This document shows, in pieces, positions 7,780-15,907 of a stretch of DNA of 25,954 bases. How positions within the stretch are numbered: position 1 is the first letter of the stretch; every line of letters starts with the position of its first letter. Origin of the DNA: an uncultured Blautia sp. (GTDB lineage: Bacteria; Bacillota; Clostridia; Lachnospirales; Lachnospiraceae); NCBI GenBank assembly GCA_934426285.1, contig CAKRYE010000028.1:1-25954 (forward strand), written 5' to 3'. Position numbers and translations under genes: made by a program. Under the pieces are notes generated by a model. The model searched no databases. It worked only from the letters and a program-made list of their open reading frames with translations, and was not told the DNA's origin.

Positions 7780-7824
7780 ATGGGACTGAAAGCGTGTGAC
7801 TTCAGTCGTGTGAGAAATTCCCAT
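7780..7824 (+). promoter_or_regulatory. Nested stem structure ahead of guaD
   Basis: ATGGGA (7780-7785) can pair with TCCCAT (7819-7824) and ACTGAA (7785-7790) with TTCAGT (7801-7806). GTGTGA occurs twice, at 7794-7799 and 7808-7813, once in the inner loop and once after the inner stem. It lies 50 bases before guaD. It does not match the purine riboswitch core and has no T tract. Function unknown. Confidence 0.35.
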
Positions 7825-7874
7825 CAGGATAAGAAAACATAAATGATAAGGATTAAGAAAGCGAGGAAAAGAGA

Positions 7875-9143
7875 ATGGCAGTAAAAATTTACCATGGAGA
7901 TATTTTATTTACTCCGGCAGCAGATCAGCTGTCAGTTTATGAGAATAGTTATATTATAGTAGAGGACGGAGTGGTATCACAAATCTGTGAAAGGGTTCCG
8001 GAGGAGTATAAAGGAGCAGAGGTTGTTGATTACGGTGATAAATTAATTATTCCTGCTTTTTCAGATCTTCATGTACATGGGGCTCAGTATGTACAGCGTG
8101 GGATTGGTATGGACTGTCTGCTTTCTGACTGGCTGAACCACTATACATTTCCGCAGGAATCACGGTTCAGGGATATGGATTATGCGAAAGAGAGCTATGA
8201 TGCGTTTGTAGATGACATGCTTCGTCACGGTACCTTTCATGCCAATGTTTTTGCTACGATCCATCGTGAGGCTACGGATTATCTCTTTGATAAAATGGAA
8301 GAGAAGGGAATGTATGGATATGTTGGAAAGGTAAATATGGATTGTAATTCACCGGAGTTTCTGATTGAGAAAACAGAGGATTCCCTGTTGGAAACAGAGA
8401 AATATCTGTCAGACCATGAAGGCAGCAAAAAGGTGAAAACAATTCTGGCACCACGTTTTGCTCCTACCTGCAGTGAACCTCTGATTCTTGGTCTTGGAAA
8501 ACTGGCTGCAAAGTATCATTGCGGTGTGCACACACATCTGGTAGAGTCTATCTGGGAAGCGCAGGAGGCATTAAAGCTGTTTCCGGGATATGGCTCTGAT
8601 GCGGAAATTTATGAACGTGCAGGTTTGATGGATTATGGCCCATCCATCTTTGCCCATGTAATTTTCCCAACTGCAGAGGATAAACGGATTATGAAAAAAC
8701 ATGGAAGTTTGTCTGTGCATTGTCCGGATGCAACAGTAAACATTGTGGCAGGTATTATGCCACTGCAGCAGATGGCGTCTGAAGGTCTGAAGATTGCCAT
8801 GGGATCTGATGTTGCGGGAGGACATGGAATTGCCATATACCGTCAGGTGGCAAGGGCAGTACAGCTGTCAAAGCTGAAAGAATTTTATGAGCCAGCTGAA
8901 AGTAAGACCATTACAATCACACAGGCTTTCTATCATGCAACCAAGGAAGCGGGAAGTGTGTTTGGAAAGGTTGGATCTTTTGAAAAGGGATATGCATTTA
9001 ATGCTCTTGTAATTGACAATATGGAGGATTCCTGGTCTAAGATGACTGCCCAGGAGAAGCTGGAAAGATTTTGCTATATTGGAGATGACAGAAATATCAA
9101 AGCAAGATATATAGACGGAAAATTGTTGAAGCAGGAGTTCTAA
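7875..9143 (+). CDS. guaD: Guanine deaminase
   Basis: Converts guanine to xanthine and ammonia in purine salvage or breakdown. This 422-residue amidohydrolase has the metal-binding set of the family: HVH at 66-68 in AFSDLHVHGAQY, HTH at 219-221, a His in SIFAHVIFP near 260 and Asp in GSDVAGG near 312. The stretch DWLNHYTFPQE and the GSDVAGG loop are typical of guanine deaminases rather than other cytosine or atrazine-type enzymes. Start ATG has GAGG about 10 bases before it. It stands between spoIIID and an esterase; no purine permease or xanthine dehydrogenase gene is nearby, so import and further use must be encoded elsewhere. Confidence 0.9.
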   Translation: MAVKIYHGDILFTPAADQLSVYENSYIIVEDGVVSQICERVPEEYKGAEVVDYGDKLIIPAFSDLHVHGAQYVQRGIGMDCLLSDWLNHYTFPQESRFRDMDYAKESYDAFVDDMLRHGTFHANVFATIHREATDYLFDKMEEKGMYGYVGKVNMDCNSPEFLIEKTEDSLLETEKYLSDHEGSKKVKTILAPRFAPTCSEPLILGLGKLAAKYHCGVHTHLVESIWEAQEALKLFPGYGSDAEIYERAGLMDYGPSIFAHVIFPTAEDKRIMKKHGSLSVHCPDATVNIVAGIMPLQQMASEGLKIAMGSDVAGGHGIAIYRQVARAVQLSKLKEFYEPAESKTITITQAFYHATKEAGSVFGKVGSFEKGYAFNALVIDNMEDSWSKMTAQEKLERFCYIGDDRNIKARYIDGKLLKQEF

Positions 9144-9196
9144 CCTGTTATACTGCGGTTATAGAGAAACCTCAGAGAGAAGGAGGAAATATACAT

Positions 9197-10033
9197 ATGG
9201 CATTATTAGAGGTAAACTTTTTTTCCAAGGCACTGATGCGGCCGGTAACGATGAACGTGATCCTTCCGGCAGATAAGGTCTTTTTTGAAGAGGAGACAGA
9301 AGAGGATGAAAAACCTTTCAAAACGCTTTATCTTCTGCATGGTGTAATGGGAAATTATACAGACTGGGTGACGGGAACCTGTATTAAGCGTTGGGCAGAG
9401 GAGAAGAATCTGGCAGTAGTGATGCCCTCCGGTGCAAATATGTTTTATATGGATCATCCTGAAGTTAATGAAAATTACAGTGAATTTATAGGAAAAGAAC
9501 TTGTAAAGATCACACGAAGGATGTTCCCGTTATCTCATAAAAAAGAAGATACATTTATCGCTGGTTTATCCATGGGAGGATACGGTGCGATCCGAAATGG
9601 TCTGAAATACCATGATACATTCGGATATATCGCAGGTCTTTCTTCTGCTATGATTCTGGAAAAAATGGACACAGCTGATGACAGTTCTCCTATGTTTTTC
9701 GAGAAGAAAACGTTCTTGGAAAGTGTTTTTGGAGATTTGTCCCAAATTCATGACTGTGAAATTAATCCGGAGTGGATTGCAAAGAAACTGAAAGAGGAAA
9801 AAGCTGAGTTTCCGAAAATGTATCTTGCCTGCGGACTGGATGATCCGTTACTTCCTCCAAACCGCAAATTCAGGGACGCTATGAGTGAACTGGGTGTGAA
9901 TGTCACTTATGAAGAAGGACCGGGAGCCCATGAATGGGATTTCTGGAATCGTTATATTAAGAAAGTCCTGGACTGGCTGCCACTGGATAAAGACAGCAAA
10001 GAAGGGATGAACAGTGGGAATGTAGGATTGTAA
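9197..10033 (+). CDS. Esterase-D/EstA-type serine esterase
   Basis: A 278-residue alpha/beta hydrolase of the putative-esterase family (tributyrin esterase EstA, S-formylglutathione hydrolase relatives). The oxyanion region is LYLLHGVMGNYTDW, the nucleophile Ser125 is in GLSMGGYGA, the acid is Asp215 or 216 in GLDDPLL and the base His245 in GAHEWDFW. No signal peptide, so cytoplasmic. Family members cleave short-chain acyl esters or acetylated sugars. AGGAGG precedes the ATG by about 9 bases. It lies 53 bases after guaD and probably shares its transcript; a terminator follows at 10048. The physiological substrate cannot be told from sequence. Confidence 0.87.
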   Translation: MALLEVNFFSKALMRPVTMNVILPADKVFFEEETEEDEKPFKTLYLLHGVMGNYTDWVTGTCIKRWAEEKNLAVVMPSGANMFYMDHPEVNENYSEFIGKELVKITRRMFPLSHKKEDTFIAGLSMGGYGAIRNGLKYHDTFGYIAGLSSAMILEKMDTADDSSPMFFEKKTFLESVFGDLSQIHDCEINPEWIAKKLKEEKAEFPKMYLACGLDDPLLPPNRKFRDAMSELGVNVTYEEGPGAHEWDFWNRYIKKVLDWLPLDKDSKEGMNSGNVGL

Positions 10034-10047
10034 ATAATTATATTAAA

Positions 10048-10092
10048 AGAAGCATCTGTGTGGGAGTGTGTTCCATGGAGATGCTTCTTTTT
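10048..10092 (+). terminator. Terminator after the esterase gene
   Basis: AGAAGCATCT (10048-10057) pairs with AGATGCTTCT (10079-10088) across a 21-base loop; T's continue to 10092. It closes the guaD-esterase unit. Confidence 0.82.
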
Positions 10093-10154
10093 GTTTAAAA
10101 TTGTGAATATTATAATAAAATCAGGAGAAAACGGGAACAAAAACAGTAAAAATG

Positions 10155-10183
10155 TTGAAAATATATGGTGTTCTATTTATAAT
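10155..10183 (+). promoter_or_regulatory. SigA promoter of nagBA
   Basis: TTGAAA (10155-10160), 17 bases, TATAAT (10178-10183). The -10 is perfect. It leaves a leader of about 28 bases before nagB. No clear NagR/GntR-type dyad was identified. Confidence 0.72.
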
Positions 10184-10218
10184 GGAAATACACATATTGA
10201 AAGAGGAGGAAAATCGGT

Positions 10219-10962
10219 ATGATTATTTACGAAGGAAAGGATTATCAGGATGTGAGCAGAAAGGCGGCAAATATTATGTCTGCTCAGATTATTATGAAAC
10301 CAAATGCAGTTCTTGGACTTGCAACAGGTTCTACGCCGGTTGGCATGTATAAACAGCTGATCGAATGGTACAAAAAAGGGGACTTGGATTTCTCACAGAT
10401 CACTTCAGTGAATCTTGATGAGTACAAAGGTCTTTCCGGAGATAATGACCAGAGCTATCGCTATTTTATGAACACCAATCTGTTTGACCATGTAAATATT
10501 GATAAGGCAAGAACTTATGTACCTAACGGACTGGAAGAGGATAGAGACAAAGCATGTGCAGATTATAATGAAGTGATCCGCAGCGTAGGCGGCATTGACA
10601 TGCAGCTTCTGGGAATTGGCGGAAACGGACATATTGGTTTCAATGAACCCGGAGAAGCTTTTGAGAAGGAAACTCACTGCGTAGACCTTACAGAGAGCAC
10701 CATCAAGGCAAATGCAAGATTCTTCGAAAGTATGGATGAAGTTCCGAAACAGGCATACACTATGGGAATCAAGAACATTATGGCAGCAAAGAAAATTCTT
10801 CTTGTAGCAACAGGAAGTGCCAAGGCAGATGCTTTGTACAAATCCTTGTACGGACCGATTACACCAAATGTACCGGCATCTATCCTTCAGCTTCATCAGG
10901 ATGTAACTGTAGTGGCAGATGAAGATGCTTTAAGTCTTATTAAAGAAAAAGGACTTCTGTAA
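10219..10962 (+). CDS. nagB: Glucosamine-6-phosphate deaminase
   Basis: Converts glucosamine-6-phosphate to fructose-6-phosphate and ammonia, feeding amino sugars into glycolysis. The 247-residue protein begins MIIYEGKDY and carries the family blocks LGLATGSTPVGMYK (phosphate binding), VNLDEYKGL (catalytic Asp), and LLGIGGNGHIGFNEPG with the catalytic His and Glu. The Asn before GHIGFNEP replaces the Asp of the E. coli enzyme, as is usual in Gram-positive NagB. Length matches the short Gram-positive form without the allosteric extension. AGAGGAGG precedes the ATG. First gene of a two-gene operon with nagA, 25 bases downstream. Confidence 0.97.
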   Translation: MIIYEGKDYQDVSRKAANIMSAQIIMKPNAVLGLATGSTPVGMYKQLIEWYKKGDLDFSQITSVNLDEYKGLSGDNDQSYRYFMNTNLFDHVNIDKARTYVPNGLEEDRDKACADYNEVIRSVGGIDMQLLGIGGNGHIGFNEPGEAFEKETHCVDLTESTIKANARFFESMDEVPKQAYTMGIKNIMAAKKILLVATGSAKADALYKSLYGPITPNVPASILQLHQDVTVVADEDALSLIKEKGLL

Positions 10963-10987
10963 AATATACAGTAAAGGGTGTAGAAAA

Positions 10988-12091
10988 ATGATCATTAAAA
11001 ACGGTAATGTATTTCAGGAAGATGGAAGCTATAAAGTAACAGATTTATATATAGAAAACGGCAGGCTTGTAGCTTCTGAGGAAGAAGTGACAGATAAAAC
11101 GGAACTGGATGCGGCCGGTCTGAAAGTACTGCCTGGTCTGGTTGATATTCACAGCCACGGTGCAGTGAGACATGATTTCTCAGATGCAGATGTGGATGGC
11201 TTGAAAGTTATTCTTCAGTATGAGAGATCACAGGGAGTAACTTCTTACTGTCCCACATCCATGACTCTTCCCAAAGAAGAACTTCTGAAAATCTTTCAGA
11301 CGGCAAAGGATGTAGATCAGGATGAGACCTGTGCCCGTATTGTTGGTATCAATATGGAAGGACCATTCCTTGATCCTGCAAAAAAAGGTGCACATGTAGA
11401 AGGATATATCCGTAAACCGGATATTGAATTTTTCAGAGAGTGTAATGAAGCGGCAGGTGGACTGATCAAACTGGTAACTCTTGCTCCGAATATGGAAGGT
11501 GCAGAAGAATTTATCAGGGAACTGCATAATGAAACAGTTATTTCTATTGGACATACAGCGGCAGATTATGACTGTGCTGCACAGGCTATGAAGCAGGGGG
11601 CAGTTCATGTAACCCATCTTTATAATGCCATGAATCCTATGGGACACAGAGAACCGGGAGTGATCGGTGCAGCAGCAGATAATGAAGACTGTATGGTAGA
11701 ACTGATCGGTGACGGGATCCATATCCATCCGGCAACTGTAAGAAATACTTTCCGCCTTTTTGGAGACAGCAGAGTGATTCTGATTAGTGACTCTATGATG
11801 GCAACCGGTATGGAGAACGGTAAATATGAACTGGGTGGCCAGGAAGTAACTATGAAAGACAGAAAAGCTACTCTGGCAGACGGTACGATCGCAGGCTCTG
11901 CAACCTGTCTTTTTGACTGCATGAAGAGCGTTATCTCCATGGGAGTTTCGGAAAGAGAAGCGATTCTTGCTGCAACTGCAAATCCGGCAAGAAGTATCGG
12001 AATTTTTGATGAAGTGGGTTCTCTTACACCTGGAAAACGTGCGGATATTGTTCTGGCAGATGAAGAACTGAATATTGTAAAAGTGTTATAA
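10988..12091 (+). CDS. nagA: N-acetylglucosamine-6-phosphate deacetylase
   Basis: Removes acetate from N-acetylglucosamine-6-phosphate, giving the NagB substrate. The 367-residue amidohydrolase shows VDIHSHGAVRHDF (metal HxH), INMEGPFLDP (metal Glu), ISIGHTAADY and VTHLYNAMNPMGHREPG (metal His residues), and ISDSMMATGM with the catalytic Asp. Ribosome site AAGGGTG. It follows nagB closely in the same direction; together they complete breakdown of GlcNAc-6-P. No PTS or GlcNAc transporter lies beside them, so uptake genes are elsewhere. Confidence 0.96.
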   Translation: MIIKNGNVFQEDGSYKVTDLYIENGRLVASEEEVTDKTELDAAGLKVLPGLVDIHSHGAVRHDFSDADVDGLKVILQYERSQGVTSYCPTSMTLPKEELLKIFQTAKDVDQDETCARIVGINMEGPFLDPAKKGAHVEGYIRKPDIEFFRECNEAAGGLIKLVTLAPNMEGAEEFIRELHNETVISIGHTAADYDCAAQAMKQGAVHVTHLYNAMNPMGHREPGVIGAAADNEDCMVELIGDGIHIHPATVRNTFRLFGDSRVILISDSMMATGMENGKYELGGQEVTMKDRKATLADGTIAGSATCLFDCMKSVISMGVSEREAILAATANPARSIGIFDEVGSLTPGKRADIVLADEELNIVKVL

Positions 12092-12100
12092 AAATAAATG

Positions 12101-12153
12101 ACAGGGGATATGGCAGAGGTATTTTGAAAAAAATAATCTGCTCTATCCCCTGT
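12101..12153 (+). terminator. Probable terminator of nagBA
   Basis: ACAGGGGATA at 12101-12110 pairs with TATCCCCTGT at 12144-12153, and the stem extends inward with GCAGA/TCTGC after a small mismatch. The following bases are AT-rich but not a clean T run, so strength is uncertain. Confidence 0.65.
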
Positions 12154-12218
12154 ATTAATATTCCAATTATTATCTGACTTACCATGGTTGTTACAGCGAA
12201 TATCCCAGCAGTTACATA

Positions 12219-12247
12219 TTGGAAAACCAGTGTCTATAGTATATAAT
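12219..12247 (+). promoter_or_regulatory. Promoter of the phosphatase-hydrolase-acyltransferase unit
   Basis: TTGGAA (12219-12224), 17 bases, TATAAT (12242-12247), about 40 bases before the histidine phosphatase ATG. It is the only good promoter seen ahead of the genes at 12289-16486. Confidence 0.65.
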
Positions 12248-12288
12248 TAGAAAACAGAAAGAATGTGAAATGAAAGGATAAAGAAAAA

Positions 12289-13020
12289 ATGAAATTACTG
12301 ATAGTGCGTCACGGAGACCCTGATTATACCATAGATTCTCTTACGGAGAAGGGATGGAGAGAGGCTGAGTTTCTCTCAGAGAGATTAACAAAACTGGAGA
12401 TCAGAGACTTTTATGTTTCGCCGTTGGGAAGGGCAAAGGATACTGCTTCCCCTACCCTGAAAAAGATGAACCGAACAGCCACAGAATGCGACTGGCTGCG
12501 GGAATTTGACGTACTGATCGATCGGCCGGATGTAACGGATAAGAAGATTATTCCCTGGGACTGGCTGCCACAGGACTGGACAAGGGATGAGAGATTCTAT
12601 CAGTATGATCACTGGTTTGAAAATGAAAGAATGCTGGCATCGGATCTGAAGGGGCATTATGATCATGTGACAGGAAAGCTCGATGAACTGCTTGCAAAGC
12701 ACGGATATGTGAGGGATGGGCATTGTTATAAAGTAGTAGAGAGTAATGAAGATACACTTGTATTTTTCTGTCATTTTGGACTGGAATGTGTGCTGCTCAG
12801 CCATTTGCTGAATATATCTCCAATGGTACTGTGGCATGGAGTATGTGCTGCCCCAAGTTCTGTGACAACCTTGAATACAGAAGAGCGGAGAGAAGGAATT
12901 GCAGCTTTCCGAATGAGTGCGTTTGGTGATATTTCACATTTGTATGTACATGATGAAAGGCCTGCGTTTGCAGCCAGATTTTGTGAAACCTATGGGAATA
13001 CAGCAGAGCGGCATGACTGA
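12289..13020 (+). CDS. Histidine phosphatase family protein
   Basis: A 243-residue member of the phosphoglycerate-mutase-like branch. The phosphohistidine motif is at the very start (LLIVRHGDPDY, His8), followed by SPLGRAKDTA, the typical arginine block, and the second active-site His162 in FFCHFGLE. Family members act on sugar phosphates, nucleotides, phosphoproteins or cobalamin precursors; this sequence gives no specificity clue. The insert WDWLPQDWTRDERFYQYDH (about residues 84-102) is Trp and Tyr rich and not part of the core. The next gene begins within 33 bases, which argues for one transcript with the hydrolase and acyltransferase. Confidence 0.87.
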   Translation: MKLLIVRHGDPDYTIDSLTEKGWREAEFLSERLTKLEIRDFYVSPLGRAKDTASPTLKKMNRTATECDWLREFDVLIDRPDVTDKKIIPWDWLPQDWTRDERFYQYDHWFENERMLASDLKGHYDHVTGKLDELLAKHGYVRDGHCYKVVESNEDTLVFFCHFGLECVLLSHLLNISPMVLWHGVCAAPSSVTTLNTEERREGIAAFRMSAFGDISHLYVHDERPAFAARFCETYGNTAERHD

Positions 13021-13052
13021 TTCATTTGTACAGAAGAAAGGAAGATAAAGCA

Positions 13053-14033
13053 TTGATATCAAAGACAATGAAAACAATTCTCCATGCGTTATCTGCCGGG
13101 AATATTGAGGTGGAAACATCCAGAAGACTGGCAGATCTTAAGCAGCTGGATGCAACAAGGATTTTTTTGAAAAAAATGGATACAAAGGTATATAATGGAG
13201 AACATGTAGTTCCTATACGCCTCTATTTTCCAACAGAGAATGCTATGAGTGCAGGAATTGAGGAGGGCAGTACTTTTCCGGTATTGTTGTTTTTTCATGG
13301 AGGCGGCTGGGTGACAGAAAGTGTGGAAAATTATGACCGCGTCTGTTCCAGAATGGCACAGGCTACTGCCCACATTGTAGTATCAGTGGAATACAGGCTG
13401 GCGCCTGAACACAGATTTCCGGTACCGTTGGAGGATTGTTATGCTGCAGCCAGGGCATTATATACTAATCAGCTGATCATAAATACAGATCCTGAGGAAA
13501 TTACAATTGTAGGTGACAGTGCAGGGGGAAATCTGGCAGCTGCAGTGTGTCTTCTGGCAAGAGACCGGGGTGAGTTTATGCCCAGACGCCAGATCCTGAT
13601 TTATCCGGCACTGGGAAACTGTTATACAGAGAAATCTCCCTTTAGATCTGTGCAGGAAAATGGCAGTGATTATCTTTTGACTGCTGTAAAAATGGAGGAT
13701 TATCTTAATTTGTATCAAAGTTCACCGTCAGATAGAAATAATCCATATTTTGCCCCGATTGTTGAAGAAAATCTTAAAAATCTGCCGGAAACCCTTATCC
13801 TTACAGCTGAATATGATCCTCTTCGCGATGAGGGAGAGGCATATGGAAAGAAGCTGCGGGAAGCAGGAAATCAGGTGGAAGTCCGCAGAATAAGCGGTGC
13901 ATTTCACGGATTTTTTGCGTTAGGATTTAAGTTTTTGCATGTGCAGGAAAGCTTTGGATATATTAACCAATTTCTGAACGCAAGCTATGAAAAAATTCTG
14001 AATCTGAGTATAAATGATGAAAAGATAAAGTGA
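13053..14033 (+). CDS. HSL-family alpha/beta hydrolase (acetyl-esterase-like)
   Basis: A 326-residue carboxylesterase of the hormone-sensitive-lipase group: oxyanion motif FFHGGGW (His82), nucleophile Ser156 in GDSAGGNLA, acid Asp255 in AEYDPLRDEG, base His285 in GAFHGFF. No signal peptide. The start is taken as TTG 13053, 8 bases after AAGGAAG; the frame opens at TTG 13026 without a ribosome site, and an ATG at 13068 is too far from one. It lies 17 bases before the acyltransferase-like gene, and their conserved closeness in direction and spacing suggests the two act on the same ester: one making it, one cutting it. That pairing is inference. Confidence 0.86.
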   Translation: MISKTMKTILHALSAGNIEVETSRRLADLKQLDATRIFLKKMDTKVYNGEHVVPIRLYFPTENAMSAGIEEGSTFPVLLFFHGGGWVTESVENYDRVCSRMAQATAHIVVSVEYRLAPEHRFPVPLEDCYAAARALYTNQLIINTDPEEITIVGDSAGGNLAAAVCLLARDRGEFMPRRQILIYPALGNCYTEKSPFRSVQENGSDYLLTAVKMEDYLNLYQSSPSDRNNPYFAPIVEENLKNLPETLILTAEYDPLRDEGEAYGKKLREAGNQVEVRRISGAFHGFFALGFKFLHVQESFGYINQFLNASYEKILNLSINDEKIK

Positions 14034-14050
14034 CCGGAAGGCGAAAAAAT

Positions 14051-15871
14051 ATGAGAACAGAATATTCTAATTGGAGAAAACTGGATAATGCAGCTCTGGC
14101 ATTTCCGCTTGTAACAGGGGAAAATGATACAAGAGTTTTTCGTTTTTACTGTCAGCTGAAGGAGGAAGTGGACAGTGATATTCTTCAGCAGGCTTTGGAC
14201 AGAACTATGGAGAAATATCCATTGTTTCAGGCAGTATTGCGAAAGGGTCTTTTCTGGTTTTATCTGGAGCACAGCCATATCAGGGCATTGGTAAAACCGG
14301 AGACAGAGCCGCCTTGCAGCCGGCTGTATATTCCAGACAAAAAATCCCTGCTGTTTCAGGTGAGCTATTATAAAGAACGAATTAATTTTGAAGTATTTCA
14401 TGCGCTGACAGATGGCACCGGGGCCATGCATTTTCTCCAGGAGCTTGTACAGAATTATCTCATTCTGGCCCATCCAAAGGAGAATTTTCCGGAGATAGGA
14501 AGCGAGAAGAAAACAGGCCGTGGAAATATAGCGGAAGATAGCTTTTCCCAGTATTATTCTTCTGATATTCCCAAGAACAGGGAGAAGAAAAAAGCAGCTG
14601 TAAAGCTGAAAGGAGAGAAGCTGGTTCATTCAGATATGCATATCTCGGAAGTAGTTCTTTCTGTAAAAGAGGTTCATCAGAAGGCCCGTTCCTATGGTGT
14701 GTCCATAACAGTGCTGCTTACAGCTGTGATGCTCTGTTCTATCCGTGAGGAGATCCCAAAGAACCAGCAGAAGCGTCCGGTGACACTGATGATACCTGTA
14801 AACCTGAGAAATTATTTTCCGTCCCAATCCATGACAAACTTCTTTGGATGGATTGAGATTGGTTATACTTTTTCTGATACAACAACCTTTGAAGAGGTAT
14901 TGGCGGATGTAAAGCGACAGTTTGAACAGGAACTGGAAAAAGATAAAATAGCCATGCATATGAATGACTATGTAAGGATTGAGAAAAATATATTTGTCCG
15001 TGCCGTTCCTCTGGAAATTAAGAAATATTTTCTGATGATCGGAGCGAATCTGGGAAGCAGAAGTATTACTGCTGTTTACTCTAATATTGGTATTATACGT
15101 CTTCCTGAGGAGTATAGAGAATACATCCGGCATTTTGGAATTTTTGCCAGTACTAATTCCCTGCAGATGTGTTCCTGTTCTTATGGAGATGAGATGGTGC
15201 TGGGATTTACTTCCAAAATACCGGATGACAGTATTCAGAGAAACTTCCGGAGAATGTTAAGTGAGGAGGAAATTCCCCACAGAGAATTAAAGAACGATTT
15301 TCCCGGCTGCGGCGAACAGCAGAGACTGGAAAGAAAAGAAAATCAAAGGATTGTGCAGACCTTTAGTTTTCTGTGTCTGGCAGTTGCTGTTATCTGCGGT
15401 ATGATCAATATTATGACAGCGGGAACACTGAACTGGTCCTGGTTTGCAGGTGCAGGATGTGCCTGTGCCTGGCTGGTTGTCATGGTAGCTTATTCTAAGA
15501 GAAGAAATATTTTAAAAAATGAAATCTGGCAGTTGCTGCTCATATCTGTGATTGCCATTTTGTGGGATCGGTTTACCGGATGGAGAGGCTGGTCTGTGGA
15601 TTTTATTCTTCCTTTTGGAGTTCTGGCAGTTCAGTTTTCTGTTCCTGTGATTGCAAGAGTAAACCGTCTGAAACGGGAAGAATATCTGTTTTATCTTGTG
15701 CAGGCATGTATTGCCGGATTGATTCCCATGATTCTGGCATGGACAGGAGTTGCGAAGTTTGTATACCCATCTGTGATCTGCGCAGGCATCAGCATTCTGA
15801 CACTGGCAGCATTGTTTATTTTCTGCAAGAAGGATACCTTACGGGAATTTCATAAAAAGCTTAGGATGTAA
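14051..15871 (+). CDS. Condensation/alcohol-acyltransferase-like protein with six-helix membrane tail
   Basis: The first ~430 residues resemble CoA- or carrier-dependent acyltransferases (condensation, PapA5, alcohol acetyltransferase type). The active-site motif is FHALTDGTG (His117, Asp121, Gly122), a form of HxxxDG, and NFFGWIEIGY in the second half recalls the DFGWG element. After a charged linker, residues about 440-600 hold six membrane helices, which I recall being catalogued as a DUF (DUF6320) in Firmicutes. So it is probably a membrane-anchored acyltransferase working on a lipid, alcohol or sugar. Start ATG 14051 has GGAAGG 9 bases before; a GTG at 14030 overlaps the previous stop and is not supported. 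No thiolation or adenylation domain is nearby, which argues against a normal NRPS. Confidence 0.72.
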   Translation: MRTEYSNWRKLDNAALAFPLVTGENDTRVFRFYCQLKEEVDSDILQQALDRTMEKYPLFQAVLRKGLFWFYLEHSHIRALVKPETEPPCSRLYIPDKKSLLFQVSYYKERINFEVFHALTDGTGAMHFLQELVQNYLILAHPKENFPEIGSEKKTGRGNIAEDSFSQYYSSDIPKNREKKKAAVKLKGEKLVHSDMHISEVVLSVKEVHQKARSYGVSITVLLTAVMLCSIREEIPKNQQKRPVTLMIPVNLRNYFPSQSMTNFFGWIEIGYTFSDTTTFEEVLADVKRQFEQELEKDKIAMHMNDYVRIEKNIFVRAVPLEIKKYFLMIGANLGSRSITAVYSNIGIIRLPEEYREYIRHFGIFASTNSLQMCSCSYGDEMVLGFTSKIPDDSIQRNFRRMLSEEEIPHRELKNDFPGCGEQQRLERKENQRIVQTFSFLCLAVAVICGMINIMTAGTLNWSWFAGAGCACAWLVVMVAYSKRRNILKNEIWQLLLISVIAILWDRFTGWRGWSVDFILPFGVLAVQFSVPVIARVNRLKREEYLFYLVQACIAGLIPMILAWTGVAKFVYPSVICAGISILTLAALFIFCKKDTLREFHKKLRM

Positions 15872-15907
15872 GAAAAATACGGGTAAGAAAATAGAGGTAT
15901 AAAGGAT

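Noticed and set aside
7759..7874. Purine riboswitch ahead of guanine deaminase
   Set aside because: The conserved loop and junction bases of the purine aptamer are absent; only an unassigned stem is present.
10405..11728. Long minus-strand open frames of more than 160 codons opposite nagB and nagA
   Set aside because: They are antisense to strongly conserved enzymes, carry no recognisable domain, have odd Cys/His-rich composition and lack ribosome sites.
13985..14629. 214-codon minus-strand frame opposite the acyltransferase gene
   Set aside because: It shadows a gene with clear motifs on the plus strand and has no family resemblance or ribosome site.
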